From contig CP092863.1 in NCBI GenBank assembly GCA_030710605.1, forward strand, positions 140,003,547 through 140,067,546: a stretch of DNA of 64,000 nt. Reading direction: 5' to 3'. The translations under genes and the position numbers were made by a program. The notes under the pieces are model-generated. The model saw only the letters and a list, made by a program, of their open reading frames with translations, had not been told where the DNA came from and searched no databases. Shown here one piece after another: positions 1 through 8,624 of this stretch; position 1 is the stretch's first letter; each line of letters starts with the position of its first letter. The stretch comes from Cordylochernes scorpioides. Its lineage: Eukaryota > Arthropoda > Arachnida > Pseudoscorpiones > Chernetidae.

Positions 1-125
1 AAGATATTACAGTCACCTTTATTGAAGACAACGAGATAATCAAGTGTGTGAACAAAATTGTCTCTGTCTCCTTCAAAAAAACTAAACGCCCGGTGACAAC
101 AAAGAATTTCCACTTCCTTAAGATT
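1..125 (-). mobile_element. MITE of the 116-bp-unit family, cut by the window edge
   Basis: The stretch matches the inner part and one end of the TIR family described at 43085-43300 and 44646-44852: a segment with TTATTGAAGA, then a T/A-rich spacer, then CCACTTCCTTAAG at the right. It reads in the reverse orientation and its left end lies outside the window. No coding capacity. Confidence 0.6.
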
Positions 126-344
126 TGCCCGTTAGTATAATTTGACTGAAGGACTGCATGGAAGAATACAGTATAAAGAAGTCAAGTTAGAAGATATGTG
201 AGGTTAATGAACCTACTCAAGACCAAAGAAACTGAATCAGAAGAACGCCAAGAAAGAATACGAAAATGACAATTTTTCTATTCCTGTGTGTGTGTGTGCT
301 CACAGCTTCTCCATTTATATTTTATATCAATAACTTACAATAGT
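126..344. other. Unassigned intergenic DNA
   Basis: AT-rich sequence with a short GT-rich tract near 285-298. No ORF, repeat family or RNA gene could be supported. Confidence 0.4.
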
Positions 345-625
345 TACGTTTGGTGAAAGAGTGGTATAAACCTTCCATTTTCGACTGTCGACTCGGGTTC
401 GAATCCCGCATTGGACACTTTTTTTTTTTGACGATGAAAAATGCCTTCAATGGCTCCCTATTCTTGCAAAACCTTACCCCACCAGTGAGTGCAAGTAACC
501 AAAAGGTAACTCTGGCACAATTGTAATTGCAAAAGTCTAAATAGATTTCTACATGTGCCGCACATGCAGTAACAGCGGTCGCTAACTACCCACCAAGATT
601 ATCATGACCTGTATAACGTGTATGA
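345..625 (+). mobile_element. tRNA-derived SINE copy
   Basis: The head carries a Pol III box B-like motif, GGTTCGAATCC, at about 397-407, followed by CGCATTGGACAC and a T run. The body (from about 485) is the dispersed sequence GTGCAAGTAACCAAA ... CCATGATTATCATGG that recurs at 787, 1063, 17700, 19690 and 30460. A fuller copy is at 19553-19860. The head looks tRNA-like (box B plus an upstream box A-like stretch), but it is diverged and is not a functional tRNA. Confidence 0.6.
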
Positions 626-779
626 GTTAATAATAATATTTTTATAAAAATGTTCATATTTTTATAAAGGTATATCGCAATTTTCTTATATTTGAATATT
701 TATTTTTTGTAGATAATTCCATGTTCCAATACCCATAGGTAGATTTTTGTGATAATGGGGGTCGTGCTCTAATTAACTG

Positions 780-1205
780 GAATAAAATGAGTGCAAGTAA
801 CCAAACAGGGATCTGGCACATTAGTAATTTCAAAAGTCGAACTATTTTCTACTTGTGTAAACATGTGGTGTATTTACAGTAAAAACAGTCGCTAACTACC
901 TACCATGATTATCATGGCCTTTACAAAGTATACTAAAAGGATAATAATTATTTTGAAAAAAGTTTAAATTCATTTTTGAAGACACAATTCCATGTTCTTA
1001 AACACCTATATATAGATATTTAGAAATAATGAAGGTTTTTCCCTAATTAACTGGAATAACGTGAGTGCAAATAACCAAACAGGGATCTGGCACAATGGTA
1101 AGTACAAAAGTCGAACTGCTTTCTACCTCTGTAGCACTTGCAACAAAAGCAATCGCTAATTACACACCATGATTATCATGGCCTATATTACGAATACCAG
1201 GGATA
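780..1205 (+). repeat. Two headless copies of the SINE body
   Basis: Two further copies of the GTGCAAGTAACCAAACAG body start near 787 and 1063. Each ends after the near-palindrome CCATGATTATCATGG. They lack the tRNA-like head. Together with the copy starting at 485 they form three loosely spaced tandem bodies about 280 bp apart. Confidence 0.55.
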
Positions 1206-1734
1206 ATAAATAATAAAAAAAGGTTTTGATTTATTATTGAAGATAATCCAATGTTTTTATATACCCAAATATAGATTTTAGACACAATGGGGGGCCCTAA
1301 TTAACAGGAATAAATAGACATTTTAAAAGACTTTCGAGCTTCCCAAATTGAAGACAAACAATTAGCGACACCTACTTATACATTCAGCATAATTAGCAGT
1401 TGAGATATACTGGCACATATGCAAATTAGGACCGGTTATATAAATATTTGCCTAGCAATTAAACACAGGACTTGGGTGAATATTTTAGTCCAAATTTGTT
1501 ATTGTTTCTATGTATCGATTTGTTTGGAAAGCTACAGTGCTTGATAAAATATTTGCTTTAAGGAGTACTTTATGAAAATTTTCAATAGACAATTCAACAA
1601 GGCGTTTCTTTACTTTAAAAAACAAATAAGAGAGTTTGCAAACAATGTCGTTAGCTTAGGGATTTATCAATGATTAGAAGAAAATCAAATTTTTGATAAG
1701 TACGATGTTTTAATATGAAGGAGCTATGTAACAA
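1206..1734. other. Unassigned AT-rich DNA
   Basis: No ORF of note, no recognised repeat and no RNA gene seen in this stretch. Confidence 0.4.
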
Positions 1735-1900
1735 ATTATTTATTAATTTTATTATTTTTATTAACAGAGTGGTCATTTTTATGTTTATATTTTGCTACTC
1801 TGTAAATTTCCCTCGTGGCTTATCTTTTGTTTACCAATTATAGTTTGTCCTTGCCTGAAATAAATTGCTGTCTCCTCCTGAAGTTTTTGTCTAGAGAGAG
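1735..1900. repeat. Dispersed repeat family A
   Basis: A block containing TATTTTGCTACTCTGTAAA and CTGAAATAAATTG. Related copies are at about 2945-3125, 22875-23060, 30830-30910 and 31285-31395. The family is non-coding. Its class was not identified. Confidence 0.5.
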
Positions 1901-1904
1901 CTTT

Positions 1905-2083
1905 AGAGGAGTATAGGAGCTCCATTCAACCTATCAAACAAGATACTGAAGGAGGACTTGAACCAACCCGATCTAGAAGATATGTATCAAACTTCCGTTA
2001 AGAAATTATACCTTCAAATGCAAAATTCAAATAATCCAACCATACAAGATATTCTACAAAATAAAGGAGATATCAATCCCTGA
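1905..2083 (+). pseudogene. Short coding-like remnant, unrecognised
   Basis: One frame stays open for nearly 60 codons and ends at TGA 2081-2083. It includes the hydrophilic residues KEDLNQPDLEDMYQTSVKKL. There is no clear start codon, splice signal or family match. It may be the last piece of a decayed element or simply chance. Confidence 0.15.
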
Positions 2084-2184
2084 TTCCGACGACCCGGCCC
2101 TGACACTTAGTTAAGAGCTCATCGCCCAACAGCTGCCCTCCTGCAAGGTCCGGGGGGACCACCTCTACTCCACCAACTCGCCAT

Positions 2185-2619
2185 TCTATATACATTTACG
2201 AGCGTCATTCTTCATCTCCTAATCATTTATCAACTCTGTCACCGTTTGCTTTTTTTTTTGGAATGGCGCCCTCCTATTGGTTGGCTACGATCACGCCACC
2301 TCCCTCCCCCCCCCCCCCCCCCCCCCCCCATCATGCCCCCCCCCCCCACTCGCTTTTTCGTTTTTGTAACTATTGTGTTGGAGCGGGTCGCTCCTTAAAT
2401 AAATGCATATATTAGTTAATAACTAAATGAAATCCTCTCTTTCTTTTTCCCAGTATGAGACGCCTACGGAAGTACATAGACAGATAAAGCACATAGGCTA
2501 TAGTTATTAACTAATATATGCATTTATTTAAGGCGCCAATTTATAATTGTAACAAATAGTATTTGAATAAAAACATTCAATCGGGTAAAACACGGGCGTT
2601 GCCCGGGTCATTCGGTTAG
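2185..2619 (+). mobile_element. Non-autonomous Helitron-like element, copy 1
   Basis: Starts TCTATATAC and ends with a GC-rich hairpin (CGGGCGTTGCCCG) about 10 nt before the terminal TTAG, a mutated CTAG. The same ends are found at 28164-28623, 29455-29886 and, inverted, at 53720-54115. The interior has a long C tract (2288-2346) and an inverted pair around 2395-2425 and 2505-2535. A 5' TC and a 3' hairpin followed by CTRR are known Helitron hallmarks. The assignment rests on those and on an empty-site comparison for copy 2. Confidence 0.65.
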
Positions 2620-2639
2620 TATATATATATGAAGAATAT

Positions 2640-3654
2640 TATTGTTACTTCCCCTAAAAAATGCAAATTTTATGCAATTTTTGTTCAGCAAAGTAAAACC
2701 TCTCTTATGCAATATATTTAGAAAAATATATAAAACGACTCTCTTCTCTTTTCCGAAGTTGAGTTTCTGATTTATTCTCAATCTTTACGGTTTTACAAAC
2801 CTTTCTATAGGAGTATTTGGTCTTGTATATTTGCATAATAGCCTGTTGAAGAACGCCATTGTCCGAAAGCTCGCAGACTTTTAAATAAAGAAACACATCG
2901 CGTCTACTTTTGTTTTCTTCCAAAAGGAAAAATATATTGTAAAAGAGTATTTATTATTTTATTAATGTAGTATTGTTTTTTTATGTTTATATTTAGCTAT
3001 ACTCTGTACACTTCCCTCTTTTACTTATCTTTTGTTCATTATTCATAGTTTGTTCTTGCCTGAAATAAATTGTTGTGTCATGCTGAAGTTGGTCTTTCCT
3101 AATTTTCCACGTGGCAAAATATATAAGAAAATTTGTTAGTCCTAAAAATGGTAAATATCTATTTACATATACTAGAAGTCTATAATTCTTATGTGCATAT
3201 GTGAGAGATATATATAATGATATACCAACAAAAAAAGAAAAAAAGAAATATTTCAGAAGGTTTGTTAGGCCTAAAAATGGCAAAACTTTCCTCATCATCT
3301 AACTACCTGCATTTTAATAATGGGTTCATTTTTCCTTCTAAAGAAGCAAGAAAAAAAAAAACTTCTTGTGTGAAAAAAATAATTAGGACTCTTGTTTAGA
3401 AGTCCATTTACGTATTTTAGTTTGAAAAAAAAAACAGCGTTTTAGATTTTTAGAAAAAAGAAAAAAAAAGCTGGACGCTTTTAATTTTAACATTTGCATT
3501 AGTTAGGAACAATTCAGTAGAAAACGTTTGGGTTTTTAAAAAAATTCTGTCTCGGTTTGTGAAATGTAATTTTGAAAAAGGTTTTGGGTATTGTGCATCT
3601 GAAAATGTGCTTACTATGATAATATAATATTAATCATTGTTTCTTTACAAAGTT
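2640..3654. other. AT-rich DNA with a family A repeat copy
   Basis: Contains family A repeat at about 2945-3125 and several A/T homopolymers. Short minus-strand open frames (for example 2705-2923) have no recognisable domain and low-complexity composition, so they are not called. Confidence 0.4.
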
Positions 3655-3885
3655 TACAAGCCTTTTTGGTCGTTGAGGTATAGCTTGTACAACGCTGACG
3701 AAGGCCAACAGCCCGAAACGCGTACGTGGTTAACTTTTCTTCATTAATCAAGAAACGGCATTTGACCAAAAATGGAATAATAAAAAATCAACGATTAGTT
3801 GATATTTATTCCGATAGATGGCGCAAGCTATCAGCAATTTTCACTTGCACGATCAGGTGATGCCTTTTTCTTAATATAAAATCTT
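3655..3885 (+). mobile_element. Hammerhead-bearing short repeat (Penelope/retrozyme-like)
   Basis: The repeat holds a hammerhead-like core at 3689-3730: CTGACGA (3695-3701), a helix II with loop CAACA, then GAAA (3715-3718) and a GTA site before CGTGGT. Helix I pairs ACAACG with CGTGGT with one mismatch, and the first helix II pair is A-C, so cleavage is doubtful. It is followed by the ATCAACGATTAGTTGATATT and GATGGCGCAAGC blocks shared with copies at 18715-18850, 24225-24300, 25510-25720, 36420-36500 and 51560-51905. Confidence 0.6.
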
Positions 3886-4039
3886 TGTTTACGTTATATA
3901 ATTAACAAAGTATTTACTTACAGGTTAGTGATAGATAACGTAAGTTGTTTACATTCTACGTACAGAACTGAACTGTACTTTTTTTTCTTAAAGTTTACAA
4001 GAGTTTAGTATTAAGTGTAAGAGAGAATTTGTACAGAGA

Positions 4040-4240
4040 ATAAAATGGTATCCATAGAAGAAAAAACACAAGTTGGGGAGAAGAGCTTTTTTATATAAGA
4101 AATTGATCGTACAAGCTTTAAGGAAAGACGCCCGTAGAAGGGCGTTCTGCACCTGTAGAAAGACGTTTTGCCCGAAAGCTTGTACCATCCTCCTCTTATA
4201 TAAAGAATCTCTTCTCCCTGACTTGTGTTTCTTCTTCTGT
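4040..4240. mobile_element. Foldback element with hammerhead-like centre
   Basis: Two inverted arms (ACACAAGTTGGGGAGAAGAG on the left and its near complement at 4195-4235) flank a centre with CTGTAGAAAGACG...GCCCGAAAGCTTG. The centre resembles a hammerhead core, but position 6 of CUGANGA is changed, so it is probably inactive. A second copy at 28130-28770 is split by a Helitron-like insertion; this copy supplies its empty site. Confidence 0.55.
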
Positions 4241-4299
4241 AGCGAATAGAGAGTTCATTGTTTTCTTAAAATGGTATCTGTCAAGAAATTCCCCATCAT

Positions 4300-4445
4300 A
4301 TTTACATATGTACTCACCACTGATGAGCCAAGCCCTCCCAATATATATTTTCATCGCAGTAAGGGCAGTAGAAGTTTGTATTATGTATAAAAGAAATATT
4401 CGTGCTTTTAAAATTCCTTTCATTTTATATTTTCATATGCAGCTC
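4300..4445 (+). repeat. Dispersed repeat family B
   Basis: Contains CTGATGAGCCAAGCCCTCC followed by a GCAGTAAGG motif. Copies in reverse orientation are at 23148-23275, 41690-41870 and 49680-49800. The CTGATGA box is not followed by a helix II or GAAA, so this is not a hammerhead. Class unknown. Confidence 0.5.
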
Positions 4446-4660
4446 GTACCAATTTGTTATTCCCGTAATAATCATTATGGAACTTATTATTAATTAAGTT
4501 TATGGTTTGGTAGAATCCTTTAATGGATTCCTTCAATTAGGAGAAATCTGGGATTTCAACATCCATTTTGTGTTGTGGTACTCCTATAGTTTCTCTTTAT
4601 GAAACTGGTCATATACATCTAGGTTAGTTTCATCGAATCAATACTCATGGACAAACTTAT

Positions 4661-5042
4661 TGACAAACTTGACGGGAGAGGCGACCCTTGTCTCTTTAGA
4701 TAAATTTCCTCCCGGCAAAATTTCCATCTATATTTTAGCCATAGATATGGCCCGCCAGCTAAACATCTCTTTGGCAGATTGTCAAGATTCCATCAGATCC
4801 CGTGTGGATCTCATGGAATAAAGTCCGCCCTAGACTGACGAGGGCCATTAGCCCGAAACCATGGTCTCTAGGTGGACGCTTCTCAGTTTGCCAAAGCTGG
4901 TGTTGTGGCTTTGTCACCGACCCGAGGCCGCTAGTTGCGGCGGCGGTCAATAGATGGCGTCTGGTTTTAGACATATATTTTGACGGGAGAGGCGACCCTT
5001 GTCTCTTTAGATCAATTTCCTCCCGGCAAAATTTCCATCTAT
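4661..5042 (+). mobile_element. Retrozyme-like hammerhead element with target-site duplication
   Basis: A 382-bp insertion in the left TIR of the surrounding MITE. An 8-bp duplication AAACTTAT lies on both sides (4653-4660 and 5043-5050). Inside, a block of about 63 bp beginning TGACGGGAGAGG occurs twice (4670-4732 and 4981-5043) with one mismatch noticed, setting a unit length of 311 bp. One fully paired hammerhead ribozyme lies between the two blocks. No ORF is convincing: the two opposing frames of 70-80 codons here have no domain. The structure equals about 1.2 copies of a 311-nt circle, as expected if a self-cleaved circular RNA was reverse transcribed and integrated by another element's enzyme. 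Retrozymes of this general design are known in plants and animals; this family itself is not one I recognise. Confidence 0.7.
4823..4877 (+). ncRNA. Intact hammerhead ribozyme (type I)
   Basis: All core residues are present: CTGACGA at 4835-4841, GAAA at 4855-4858 and a GTC cleavage triplet at 4864-4866. Helix II is GGGC/GCCC with loop CATTA. Helix I pairs CCTAGA (4829-4834) with TCTAGG (4867-4872), then after a small internal loop GTCC (4823-4826) with GGAC (4874-4877). Helix III is the short palindrome ACCATGGT, typical of retroelement hammerheads that work best as dimers. Predicted cleavage is after 4866. Confidence 0.85.
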
Positions 5043-5563
5043 AAACTTATGGAAGTTGCACCTTTTATCATGTATATCGGGATTCAGACAATAACTCTGA
5101 AAGATATTACAGTGACCTTTATTGAAGATATAAGAGATAACCAAGCGTGAACAAAACTTAAGGAAGTTGTAACTTTCAGCATGTATATCGGGATTCAGAC
5201 AATAACTCTGAAAGATATTACAGTGACCTTTATTGAAGATACAAGAGATAACTAAGTGTGAACAAAACTTAAGGAAGTTGTACCTTTCAGCATGTATATC
5301 GGGATTCAGACAATAACTCTGAAAGATATTACAGTGACCTTTATTGAAGACATACAAGATAACCAAGTTTGAACAAAACTTAAGGAAGTTGTACATTTCA
5401 GCATGTATATCAGGATTCAGACAATAACTCTGAAATATATTACAGTGACCTCTATTGAAGACACACGTGATAACCAAGTGTGAACAACTTCTGTCTCCTT
5501 CGTTAAAATAGAAGACCAGCGACATTAAAGACATTCCACATACTCAAGTTTTGTCGATGAGTG

Positions 5564-6783
5564 TATATATATAGGCAAATATGAGGAAAAACAGATAAAT
5601 ACAAAATTTATAATCGTAAATATTGAGGCTGCCTGGCCGGCATTCATATTTCTTAAAAATAAAGATACTTCGGCCAGTAAATCTTTTTATATACTATTTA
5701 TATACGTTTATAAATCAATATATAGGTGGATTGGGTGTTTTCTAGAATCCATTTAACAAATGTTTGTTAGGCAAACTTTTACTCGGGTAAAAACTGGGCG
5801 AAGCCGGGTACATTCGCTAAATACAGTTATTTACAAATGTTCGTTTGTGGCAAGATACTATTCTTTTAACTTCAAATTACCGAGTGGACCAATTAATATT
5901 AATTTTATTCAACTTATCGAGTATTTTTCATTTCATTTTTTAATGGAATAGTGCTTCAATTGGTGCATTTATCAATGTAAAAGTAAGATCATTATTAGAA
6001 CAACATATCTGCTGGTAAAACATCATCAACAATAAACGGAAAAAAAATCTTGAATTATTTTTCAAAAAATTATTTTTAAGGCATCCCTAAAACAAACATT
6101 TTCGACAAAACACATTAAAAAAATAAAAGATTAAAAAAGAAAATCACGTCGCAGTTTACTTCTAATCACTTCCCTAAAAAAATGGATTGAATCTATAAAA
6201 CGAAGGAAATTAAATTTCTAAAAGAGAGAGAGAGAACTATTTTTATCAAACGATATTTTAAAACATGGCAGACGATAGTGACGTGTTATCATCATCATCA
6301 TCACGCTATCCATTAAGCGTGTGTCCCCATCGTCTGTTTACACACAAAACAAAACAAAAACTAAAACTTTTCGCGCTTGAAGAAGCAGACGAGATGTGTG
6401 TTATCTGGTTGAATAGTTTCAAATAGTAAGTGCACTTAGCTAACTAATATCCCCAGTTATAGTTAGCTAGCGCGATGAAGATATTTAATAGTTAATTAGT
6501 AAAGAAAAAAAAAACCGTATATAAAACACAGGGTGTAGTTAACTATCTTAACTAATAATTTATTATAAAATAAGAAACCGGGTTTTTTTTTTTTTGAGCA
6601 ATGTTTAATATTTGATTTTGTGTATATAAATAAATTTAGAGCTATTTTTTTTAAAAGCAATGCTTTTATTACATTTGAAAATTTTAAAACCCTATATATA
6701 TATTAAAATAATACCGTTAAGAGGATTTCAAAATTTATAAAATTTGCTATTTAGTTCAAACATGTGAGGTTTGTTTATATATA
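5564..6783. other. AT-rich DNA with repeat fragments
   Basis: Holds a fragment shared with 27385-27560 (GGCTGCCTGGCCGGC and CTTCGGCCAGTAAATC, about 5625-5690) and a Helitron-like 3' end at about 5790-5818 (hairpin TGGGCGAAGCC, CGCTAA). The rest, up to the gypsy LTR, is low-complexity AT-rich DNA apart from a small ORF at 6265. Confidence 0.4.
6265..6426 (+). CDS. Small ORF, 53 codons, unrecognised
   Basis: An ATG in good context (A at -3, G at +4) opens a 53-residue frame that starts MADDSDVL, has a run of five serines from a TCA repeat, and ends with a TAG at 6424-6426. Composition is less AT-biased than the flanks. No domain, signal peptide or neighbour supports a function, and a chance ORF is just as likely. 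Confidence 0.15.
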   Translation: MADDSDVLSSSSSRYPLSVCPHRLFTHKTKQKLKLFALEEADEMCVIWLNSFK

Positions 6784-7664
6784 TGTCATAATTTGTATAT
6801 AATTAAATGCAACCCCGACCCACTATGTATGTACCATGTATGATTTTCGAAGACTTAATAAAGAACAAGGTAACTGGAGGGAAGCAAGTAGCATTAAGAT
6901 ATAGGAAGTAGACCTAAGGCTGGCACGACTATTCTGGGCACCCCTGTGTCAATATTGCAGGGGCAGAAACCGGACGTCTCTAGTGACCAGAAGTTATAAA
7001 TGTTAAAGCTAACACCCAATATTTCCGGCAAAGACAGGACGTATCCAATATCCACAGAAGTTATATTAGTATAGAGACACCCCATACTTCCGACCCAAGA
7101 TAGGACGTATTTGATAACACGGAAGTAAATAAAGTCAAAATAGCACTCGACACTTTCTATCAAGCAGACCACAGCTTTCATCAAGGAAAGCCGCGGGCCA
7201 ATCAAAAGATAGCATCTAAATAGGTCAACCAATAGGGAAAAAGCATGTGATCATCTCTCAACCAATCAGAGAGAAACGGAGTCGTGGTGTTAAATCGAAA
7301 GGCAAGGATGGTGAGTGAGGTTTTCGCTCTCATAGGAACAACACCTGCAGTAGCGACTTGGCTCCCATCGAGTTCGGATCAGCCTTCGACTTGCTCCCAC
7401 CAAGGTAACATCTGTTCTAGAGATTTCTCTCTCAGCTCAGCTCATAGCTATGTCAATCACCGCCATGTGATCAGATAAGGAACAATCAAACCCGCTCCTT
7501 CTCAAACCTTCTTCCCTCCAATCCAGTTGCCTTTTATTTTCAAAACAATCACGTGTCCTGATTATTCCTAACTGTATGCTTCACTTACCACTCAACGACT
7601 GCGCTTCAACCAAATCTCACCATTCGCATCCAACAATAAGAAACCCCGCAACGATATTGCCACA
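6784..7664 (+). repeat. 5' LTR of the gypsy element
   Basis: 881 bp, TG...CA ends, nearly identical to 14236-15116 at a constant offset of 7452. ORFs inside it (for example the minus-strand frame at 6894-7232) occur identically in both LTRs and are by-products of LTR sequence. Confidence 0.93.
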
Positions 7665-7691
7665 GAACGGTTAAGTCGACAGGATAGTGAG

Positions 7692-8624
7692 ATGGAATTA
7701 AATCAGGATCCCATAGGCGTAAAGTCAGACGGTCCAACGGAAACAATGGAAAGAAGGCAAGAAGCAAGGGAGAACGAAGGGGCAGGAGAAAGACAGGAAG
7801 TGATCGGCCGAGAGACAACTGCGCCCCTAGCGGACGCCGTCAATCAGCTGTCAACGCTTCTGACCCGGGCAAAAATTTCTGATGGAGCGGAGTCGGCGAT
7901 CCCGCCTTTCGACGGCACATACAGCGCGACACAGTTTTTCCAGACGTTCGACCGAAAAATGGAAGACGCATCCATGGGAGAACAAGAAAAATTACTGCGC
8001 CTACCAAACTACCTGGTGCGACAACCCCTGGAACTCTTCAGGAAACTTCGGCTGGCCGACCGGAGTTATTTCCAGGTGAGACAAATCCTCCTAGATCTCT
8101 ACCCTGAGTCAAACGAAGCGTCCTTTGCGAAATATTTCGCCATGAAACTCACTGGACAAGCCAACTTAGAGACCTACTACCGGGAGAAAACCGCCATGGG
8201 ATTGCAACTAGGACTTCCACAAGAGGTGATCCTCGAGACGCTGACAGAAGGACTGCCATTCAACGACCAGCGCCTAGTCCGCGTAGTACCTCCCGAGAAC
8301 CTAGGAGAATGGTTCCGCCTGGTACAGCGGATCCACGGGCCCAGTGTACCGGCAACGCGATCCAGAGAAGATCAACCACCCACAATGTCGGGTCCGTACC
8401 ACAGCACACCCCGACGCCCAGGTGCATGGAATGCACCTCTTCCGCCGTCCAATTGCAAGTTCTGCGGCGCGAGACACTGGCATAGCGAATGCCGACGTCG
8501 ACCAGTCCCGACGATCCACGAAAAAGTGCGGACGGTGCAAACAGTCCCAAAACAACCAGCCCCGATTCCACAACAACCAAGTCAAGCCAGGGACACCCCA
8601 GCCGAGCAGCCCTTTCGAGACTGA
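7692..8624 (+). CDS. Gag-like capsid/nucleocapsid protein of the gypsy element
   Basis: A 310-residue protein starting 27 bp after the 5' LTR. The central part (about residues 70-210) has the helical pattern of a retrotransposon capsid, with FDGTYSATQFFQTFDRK and a later LPFNDQRLV stretch. A zinc-knuckle-like CKFCGARHWHSEC motif lies near residues 254-267. The tail is proline/glutamine-rich. It would form the particle that packages the RNA. The last part (8344-8624) overlaps the pol frame, which is +1 relative to gag, so pol is probably made by frameshifting close to the gag stop; that is inferred from the layout. The capsid match is by pattern only. Confidence 0.85.
   Translation: MELNQDPIGVKSDGPTETMERRQEARENEGAGERQEVIGRETTAPLADAVNQLSTLLTRAKISDGAESAIPPFDGTYSATQFFQTFDRKMEDASMGEQEKLLRLPNYLVRQPLELFRKLRLADRSYFQVRQILLDLYPESNEASFAKYFAMKLTGQANLETYYREKTAMGLQLGLPQEVILETLTEGLPFNDQRLVRVVPPENLGEWFRLVQRIHGPSVPATRSREDQPPTMSGPYHSTPRRPGAWNAPLPPSNCKFCGARHWHSECRRRPVPTIHEKVRTVQTVPKQPAPIPQQPSQARDTPAEQPFRD

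Larger units (their letters stand above)
4643..5563 (-). mobile_element. MITE with internal tandem units, split by a hammerhead element
   Basis: The left terminal inverted repeat (ACTCATGGACAAA...) starts at 4643 and the right one (TTTTGTCGATGAGTG) ends at 5563. Between them, from 5051, lie about four tandem units of roughly 116 bp, each carrying GATATTACAGTGACC and ATGTATATCGGGATTCAGAC. The element is interrupted at 4661-5042 by the hammerhead element. The CACTCATGG/CCATGAGTG ends and TA-rich flanks of the family suggest a Tc1/mariner-type MITE (inference). Confidence 0.65.

Noticed and set aside
2288-2346. Poly-C tracts (also near 28300, 29595, 43690 and 61892) as functional signals
   Set aside because: Homopolymers inside elements, most likely replication slippage or assembly noise; no structure around them supports a function.
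4300-4445. Hammerhead call for the CTGATGAGCC box in repeat family B
   Set aside because: No helix II partner and no GAAA follow the box.
6894-7478. ORFs of 112 and 64 codons in the 5' LTR
   Set aside because: Identical ORFs occur in the 3' LTR; they are LTR sequence, not genes.
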